From Pyrenochaeta sp. MPI-SDFR-AT-0127 (lineage: Eukaryota; Ascomycota; Dothideomycetes; Pleosporales; Cucurbitariaceae), in assembly GCA_020747015.1 (NCBI GenBank), contig JAGTJM010000010.1, positions 620,001 to 684,000 of the forward strand: 64,000 nucleotides of DNA. Reading direction: 5' to 3'. Made by a program: the position numbers and the translations under genes. Positions 58,301 through 64,000 of this stretch are shown here, piece after piece (the first letter of the stretch is position 1; every line of letters starts with the position of its first letter). Below the pieces are notes generated by a model. The model did not search any database. It was given only the letters and a program-made list of their open reading frames with translations, and had not been told where the DNA came from.

Positions 58301-59867
58301 AGTATATTGAAAGCCTCGAGTTTTTACATCATATGCGTAGGATCTCGTACTCGTGGTTGCTATTCCAGGCTAACATTGGCGCAAGACTCATCATTAATCA
58401 GTTAACATCTTTCTCGATTAATCAACCGAGGAGCCATCATTCGTATGGTGTATACCTTGTTAATGGACCTCATAGGTTTGCGGAGAAGAAGAGTTTCAGC
58501 CAAGGAAGAGAAGACACACGTTCGCTCTTTGCTGACAGTTCCTGGTAGGAGTATAGTGGATGTATCGAACAGGTATCGATTCCAGTTTTGCAAAGCTTGC
58601 TTCATATTGGGGCGGCTGCGACCTCGTAGGTATGTGCTAAAACAAGTATGGAACAGTATCGCTGTTGGTAGACTTATGTTGAGTTAGCCTGTTCCGCTCG
58701 ACCCTTTCGCAAACGGGAGATCATGCACGTCATGGATTTTTGGATGCGCAAACAGTGCAGCCTGCTGACTAGACGCATATTATAGCAGCAATGAGGCTTG
58801 TTAGTCTATGTTGTTGTTTGCTGGCCTCGTCCCAGGCATGAACGACGTGCGTATCTCGTATCGAAGTCCTCTCACTGTGTCCTAGATATCCGTCCCGGTT
58901 AGCTGTGTGAACATGATTGCCATAATTGAGTAGCCTCCCAAAAAGGTCGTAAGTGTCTTCGTGGTAGCCCTGGTCCTCCTGGGCGCGCGGAGGGAAGAAT
59001 CTGTGTGCCATCGATATCGCAGATGTGTCATAGCTCACGCCGCTTTCTACAGAGCCTTATATATGTTGAACATACCTTGACATGAAATACAGATCGACGG
59101 CACTATCGTTGCAGGTATGTGTCGAGATGAGGGGAGCACCAAACGATGTCAAAGCAGAATGGCCAGCACCTCCAGTAAAGCCCCAGCCGCAAGCACATGC
59201 AGACTGCAGTCCCTAAGAGGCAAGGTTAGATCCAAATCGTCATGGGCCTAATTTCAGATTAGACTTATCTTGTGTAAGTGTTGTCGTTGTGGAAGTGTTG
59301 ATGTTCTTTAGGAAGTCCGCGGGAGTGTGACAAGAGACGGTAGCGGGCAAGCGAACGCCAGCTTCCACCAGAAAGTCCACAGGACAAAAGGAAAAGAGAC
59401 ATGCAGCACCGTATCTAAGAAACGAGCAGTGACTGCTAGATGTGAATCTCTAACATGATATCATGGACGCTTCAATCAATATTTTTCACTTCTGAATGAA
59501 GAAGCCGGATAACGCACGCACCGAAGACATAAAAATGTACATACTCAAGTAAGAACCGCATCAAAACACACATCAAGCGCACTACCAAAGAAAATTTGGG
59601 GTCATCATTCATTTTCATTTATCATACCGGCTAGTATCCCAATACGGAGAAACAAAGTGCACCACATCATGCCAGGGATATATCGCCATTATGCTATCCA
59701 GATGGTCCGAACAACGCCAGACCGTCCGGTGCAGAAAAAGGCCAGGTCTATACAAGTGGAAATAGGAAGATCCAAAGAAGTCTAGTCCACCATCGCCAGG
59801 CCAGACGTAGGAGCATGAAGCTATGCTGGTGACGGAGGATGCCAAAATAGCAGTCATGTTTCCATGC
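55359..59867. other. Gene-poor region, nothing recognised
   Basis: 4.5 kb without a frame I can support. I saw no transposase or reverse-transcriptase motif, no terminal repeats and no clear RIP-like sequence bias by eye. The last part holds the 3' region of UBC13. Confidence 0.5.
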
Positions 59868-60470
59868 TCAGGCCTTGGCGTATTGCTGCGTCCACTCCTG
59901 GGCTGTTTTGATAGCCTGCCCCTGGTCTTCCTTCCAGGCTTGTGCCACATCGTTGGCGAGCGGGTCGTCAGGGTTTGGAGCACCGAGAAGAGCTTGGATA
60001 GAGAGAAGAATGGTACGAATCTGGAGGGCCGGCGACCAGTTACCTGGAATTGTTGGTCAGTGGTTGGTTGAGCGGGGTCAACGGTCAGGCTCACTCTTGA
60101 GAACATCGAGGCAAATGCGGCCCAATCTGTCGATGTTTGGGTGATAGATCTTGGTAAGGAAGCGAACCTTTGGCGGGGTCATAGGGTAGTCGTCGGGCAG
60201 GAACAGCTCAAGCTTGAATACGCCACCTATTTTTGTCAGCCAAAAGTTTGGATGTTTGCCCCGCGCGGCGACGAACCCTCATACGGAGACTGCGAAGGGC
60301 CATCGATGGTTACATCGAAGTAACGCAGATTGTCGTCATGGGGAGTAGCCGATATGCCCTGGACTCTATTTGTACAGCAGTGTCAGTAGAGTCGTAACAT
60401 GCAACGGACATACTCACGGCTCGTTGACCAGGCGCTCCGTCTCCTTGATGATGCGCTTAGGCAGAGACAT
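59868..60470 (-). CDS. UBC13: Ubiquitin-conjugating enzyme E2 Ubc13
   Basis: With Mms2 it builds Lys63-linked ubiquitin chains, notably on PCNA in error-free damage tolerance. Exons 60470-60418, 60365-60277, 60226-60095 and 60043-59868, about 149 residues. Starts MSLPKRIIKETERLVNEP. HPN is at 76-78 and the active-site Cys at 86 in GRICLDVLK; NWSPALQIRTILLSIQALL and PNPDDPLANDVAQ follow, matching Ubc13 rather than other E2s. The second donor (GTTCGT) is weak, but splicing there restores SPYEGGVFKLELF. Divergent from MTC5 with 339 bases between the two starts. Confidence 0.97.
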
Positions 60471-60809
60471 CGTAGGCCAGGGATTGCTGAGACAGTAGAA
60501 ACTCAGCTACGTTGGGATAGACGCTGTCGAGGTTGATTTCGTCAATCCTGTCGTCTTTGCGGGAGTCTGGAGGGATCTTATGGTGTTTTCGTTGGTAGAG
60601 GTAGAAGCAGAGACGAGGATGTCGGAGCCAGGCCCACAGCTTCGGCATGCCAGGCGAGGTTAGTGGGGCGTGGGATGGGCAGGAAAGCGCCACTTGCCAA
60701 GGGGTAAGGCCTGGAGCTGCTCCAACACCAAACCACCAACGGTCCAAGCTCTCCCCATCATCATCAACATCAACATCAAACACCACAACTAACAAGTTCA
60801 GTGCTAACG
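60471..60809. other. Divergent promoter of UBC13 and MTC5
   Basis: 339 bases between starts, including a CAT/CAA-rich repeat-like patch near 60755-60785. Both leaders must fit here. Confidence 0.6.
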
Positions 60810-63800
60810 ATGGCGGCCACAGCGGGTGGGCCATCGTCGGCGTTCGAAAGCTCAACGTTTGATCATACCCTGAAGATTGCCGTTGACGACGAGATTGGCG
60901 CTGCTAGCATTAGTCCTGCCGGCCGTGATGTGGTACTCGCGAGCAAGAATGGCCTGCGTATCATAGACCTCGACAGTCCCTACTCGCTGCCGCTCTTCAT
61001 CCCCAACCAGTCATCGTGGGATGTTGCCGATGTGCAATGGTCGCCCTTTGCTGCAAGGGCTGAATGGATAGCCTCGACTCGCAACCAGCTGGCGCTTGTC
61101 TACAACCTTTCCATGCCCTTCAACAACAAGAAAGCTCCTATCGAGTATACGTTGCGGGCCCATGACAGAGCCATAACCGACATCAACTTCTCTGCCCACC
61201 ACCCTGACCTGTTGGCAACTTGTGGTGTCGACAGCTTTGTATTCGTCCACGATCTGCGAAGCAGACAGGCTCCTCTGAAGCTTGCAGACTTTACAGCAGG
61301 CGCAACCCAGGTCAAATGGAACCGACAGAATGACAAGATCATTGCAAGTGCCCACGATAAGTATCTTCATATCTGGGACACTCGCCGCGGCGCTACTCCC
61401 CTCTCGACCATATCTGCCCACAGCACCAAAATCTATGGCATTGACTGGAATCGTAATGATGCTGGCAAAATCTTGACCTGTTCCCTCGATGCTACCATCA
61501 AGCTTTGGAACAACGTGGGCTTGTCAGCCGAGATCACTAAGCCGCGACGTATAATAAACACACACTATCCAGTGTGGCGCGCACGACACACACCCTTCCC
61601 CTCTGGCATTCTTGCTATGCCCCAACGCGGCAACTCAAGTCTCTGGCTCTACAAGCATGTCAACGATAGTAGTGAAGCAACATTCTCCAACGACCCTGCC
61701 CATGACTTCCAAGGGCACGAGCCCGATGCCCAAGTCCGCGAGTTCTTATGGCGCACACGCGGCTCCACTGACAACGGCATCGACGACCGCGACTTCCAGC
61801 TTGTCTCTTGGGGTACAGATAAGCATCTTCATCTTCATCGCATCTCCCAAGACCTCCTCGAGAATGCTGTAGGTTTTCGCAAAGGAGCACCCCTCACGGA
61901 GCAGCCAAGTGCAACTCGCAAGGGTGCTAGCTATGTCAGTTATCGCGACGGTCCTGTAGCAACAACTACTGCGACCACTCGAGACGACTTTGGTCCTCCT
62001 CGCTCCCAGCGCAAAGGCAATCTTTCTACCCTGCTGCAAAACTACGCACTCAACGACGAGATATACACATCGCGCTTCCGAGGACAGACTCAACCACGAG
62101 TTCATGTTGAGACACTTCCACGAGAAACCATGACAGCACAGCCCATACGCCGCAACGATCCACGCGTTGTCACCCATATCACGTGGATGGATGGAGTCAA
62201 ATTCAGCGACCGACACAACAACGTCAATGATTTTCACGCTCGCCCAAACCAGTACGATCGCGAGGAAAAGTATCCATACCAAGAGCAGAATGACCTCGGC
62301 GCTGAAATCTCGTATGTTGGTAACAAATACAAGAAACTCACATTTGACCACATCAATGTTCCGGGACGCTGTATCACAGTCTCGTTCAGTGGTCCATGGG
62401 GTGACTATGACCCGTCTACTGAGGACCTCAAACTGGTGTTCCTTCGCTTCACAATCAAGTTTCCCGCAGGATACCCGAAGATCATTGAGAGTACTCAGCC
62501 AGGCGGCCTTCCTACGAGGACCTGGACACCTTTGGAGATTGAGTTTGAGAGGACCACCGCTTCCATTAGCCGTGAGAATCAAGAAGAGCTCACAGAAAAT
62601 ATGAACCACATTGCAGAAACTTGTGCTGAACAACAGCGAGAAGCATTAGAAGCTGTTCTCTCATACGCTCTTGGAGAACGCGGACTGGATGACAGTCTAC
62701 AGATTGACGATGATCACCAGCCAATGGAAGATCTAGGTCCACTGCCAGGAGGAGAGAGTTCCAGTGACGATGAACAGGAGGGCGAGTTCACAAATGATGT
62801 TATGCAATCTTCTCATACGAATGCTAATGTTCCTCTTGCTGTCCAGTGTACTGTCCGATTTTCGGCCAATGGGCCTTTGGTCATTGCCAGGATACCCTCC
62901 AGTAAGCCCGCAACCGGCTTGGACGCGGTTCATTTCCGGATTGCTAGAACGCTCCGGCACGGTGCTGCCAAACACGACATTTTTGACTCATTTGGTCGCT
63001 TTACAACTCGGCGTCCTGACGACTCAGATGACGCTTCATCCCCAACTTCTTCTGTTGGCTCTTGGGAAGCATCGAGTTCGCCTTCGTCTTCGTCTGGCTC
63101 TGAACATGCTGCGAATGCGCATATTGGAAATTTCCAGCCACCCCTGGCATGGCAAAAGGCGGCATCTAGATATCAGTCACGGAATTCGCTCCCTTCTTCG
63201 AGCGGTGGGGGAAAACCCTCTATTAAAACCAAGTCTGTAGTGTCAATCCTTTCTTCAGCGATAGATGAGTTGGTCCCCAGTAAGCGAGCCCTGGCGGAGG
63301 AATATCGGATCTTTGGACCAGGACCGGAAGTTTGCGAGCACAACTCAGAAGTAGCTAGGAAACATGGCTTGGAGGATCTGGCGGACACTTGGATGCTTTG
63401 CAAGCTGATTCTGAATAATGAGGTACCTTTGGAAATACTAGAGCAGCCACACCGGAGGGAACAGGTTCTTGTGCTTGCCCGGAGAGCTCTCGTGAGGATC
63501 AAGCGTAAAGATAGTGGTCTTGATCTCCAATTTGATGAGGCAGACAATGTGACTAACCCTAAGCTCGAGGGAAGGATAAAATGGGGATGCCATGCCGTTG
63601 TGACCTGGTTGATACCCGCCTTGTTCGACCATTTTGAACGAATCGCCGACACCCAGATGCTTGCCATGTTGTCCTGTATCTTTGCAGAGCCGGCTGCCCG
63701 TGAAGGAGTCACTTCGGCCATGGCCAAAATGAGGCAATCCCAGCTTCCAATGTCAATGGAAGCTCCTGCTTTCTCATTGGATTACTTCTCTTCTGCAGAA

Positions 63801-64000
63801 GCGGCATGGAGCCTGTTCAGGCCCACAATTTCTGTTCCGTCTACTCCTTCACATTCACGTTTTGCGACCCCTGTGAACGACTTTGGCTGGCAGAAATTAG
63901 CAAAGAACCTCGACACGTACGGGAGCCATGGTAGTTCAAATGGACCATGGGGTAGCGACAACATCGTTTCTGAGCCTGTCACACCGCACTCTACGGGACA
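60810..64000 (+). CDS. MTC5: SEA-complex WD40 and RWD protein (WDR59/Mtc5), 3' truncated by window
   Basis: Component of the SEA/GATOR2 complex at the vacuole, which feeds amino-acid status to TORC1. One open frame of 1,063 codons from the ATG at 60810 (MAATAGGPSSAFESSTFDHT) to the right edge, with no stop. WD40 blades fill the first third: DVADVQWSPF, ITDINFSAHHPDLLATCGVD, TQVKWNRQNDKIIASAHDKY and LHIWDTRRG. An RWD domain lies at about 490-600, with FPAGYP near 551. Then comes an acidic linker and the WDR59-type C-terminal region (VCEHNSEVARKHGLEDLADT). The RING-like end common to the family would lie beyond the window. Identification from domain order is strong; the name among SEA proteins is by best resemblance. 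Confidence 0.9.
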   Translation, partial: MAATAGGPSSAFESSTFDHTLKIAVDDEIGAASISPAGRDVVLASKNGLRIIDLDSPYSLPLFIPNQSSWDVADVQWSPFAARAEWIASTRNQLALVYNLSMPFNNKKAPIEYTLRAHDRAITDINFSAHHPDLLATCGVDSFVFVHDLRSRQAPLKLADFTAGATQVKWNRQNDKIIASAHDKYLHIWDTRRGATPLSTISAHSTKIYGIDWNRNDAGKILTCSLDATIKLWNNVGLSAEITKPRRIINTHYPVWRARHTPFPSGILAMPQRGNSSLWLYKHVNDSSEATFSNDPAHDFQGHEPDAQVREFLWRTRGSTDNGIDDRDFQLVSWGTDKHLHLHRISQDLLENAVGFRKGAPLTEQPSATRKGASYVSYRDGPVATTTATTRDDFGPPRSQRKGNLSTLLQNYALNDEIYTSRFRGQTQPRVHVETLPRETMTAQPIRRNDPRVVTHITWMDGVKFSDRHNNVNDFHARPNQYDREEKYPYQEQNDLGAEISYVGNKYKKLTFDHINVPGRCITVSFSGPWGDYDPSTEDLKLVFLRFTIKFPAGYPKIIESTQPGGLPTRTWTPLEIEFERTTASISRENQEELTENMNHIAETCAEQQREALEAVLSYALGERGLDDSLQIDDDHQPMEDLGPLPGGESSSDDEQEGEFTNDVMQSSHTNANVPLAVQCTVRFSANGPLVIARIPSSKPATGLDAVHFRIARTLRHGAAKHDIFDSFGRFTTRRPDDSDDASSPTSSVGSWEASSSPSSSSGSEHAANAHIGNFQPPLAWQKAASRYQSRNSLPSSSGGGKPSIKTKSVVSILSSAIDELVPSKRALAEEYRIFGPGPEVCEHNSEVARKHGLEDLADTWMLCKLILNNEVPLEILEQPHRREQVLVLARRALVRIKRKDSGLDLQFDEADNVTNPKLEGRIKWGCHAVVTWLIPALFDHFERIADTQMLAMLSCIFAEPAAREGVTSAMAKMRQSQLPMSMEAPAFSLDYFSSAEAAWSLFRPTISVPSTPSHSRFATPVNDFGWQKLAKNLDTYGSHGSSNGPWGSDNIVSEPVTPHSTG

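Overview
The window is a piece of nuclear chromosome from a filamentous ascomycete (Pezizomycotina, most likely a Dothideomycete). Three things point there: nearly every gene has short introns of about 45-70 bases with GT...AG ends and CTAAC/CTGAC-type branch sites; genes lie singly on both strands without operons; and the gene set is eukaryotic and fungal (elongation factor 3, PPTA-repeat Rab prenyltransferase, Mus7/Mms22, secreted GH35 galactosidase, fungal P450). The class-level placement is inference. I assembled the exon models by hand from reading frames, splice sites and remembered family motifs; no alignment or transcript data were available.

Layout. 1-0.8 kb: 5' half of a PRPP synthetase (cut by the left edge). 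2.3-4.1 kb: a Uds1-like septation protein. 4.1-10 kb: a gene-poor stretch with G-, C- and CT-rich tracts and one unresolved coding-like locus near 8.6-9.4 kb. 10.1-17.2 kb: four mitochondrial or metabolic genes (mitochondrial Phe-tRNA synthetase, dicarboxylate carrier, PrpF-type isomerase, GrpE). 17.7-23 kb: RNA polymerase II subunit 3, calcipressin, ribosomal protein S6. 23.3-35.2 kb: meiotic APC/C activator Ama1, Rab geranylgeranyltransferase alpha subunit, a small membrane protein, and the very large Mus7/Mms22 repair protein. 36.8-44.9 kb: a P450, a secreted beta-galactosidase and Rab escort protein. 45.5-54 kb: elongation factor 3, a sugar transporter and a secreted beta-propeller protein. 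54.8-55.4 kb: a doubtful small gene, then a 4.5 kb stretch with no gene I can support. 59.9-64 kb: Ubc13 and, divergently, the SEA-complex protein Mtc5/Sea3 (WDR59), cut by the right edge.

Most genes are housekeeping. Some functional echoes are visible: Bet4 and the Rab escort protein belong to the same Rab-prenylation machine; Mms22 and Ubc13 both act in tolerance of damaged replication forks; the galactosidase, sugar transporter and secreted propeller are nutrient-facing. I found no convincing transposon, CRISPR array, tRNA, rRNA or secondary-metabolite cluster, and no clear undescribed multi-gene system. The most notable details are structural: a 5-base microexon encoding the signature lysine of the dicarboxylate carrier, an in-frame stop-free GC-AG intron in elongation factor 3, a low-complexity insertion at the tRNA-binding domain of the mitochondrial Phe-tRNA synthetase, and a few small unrecognised genes.
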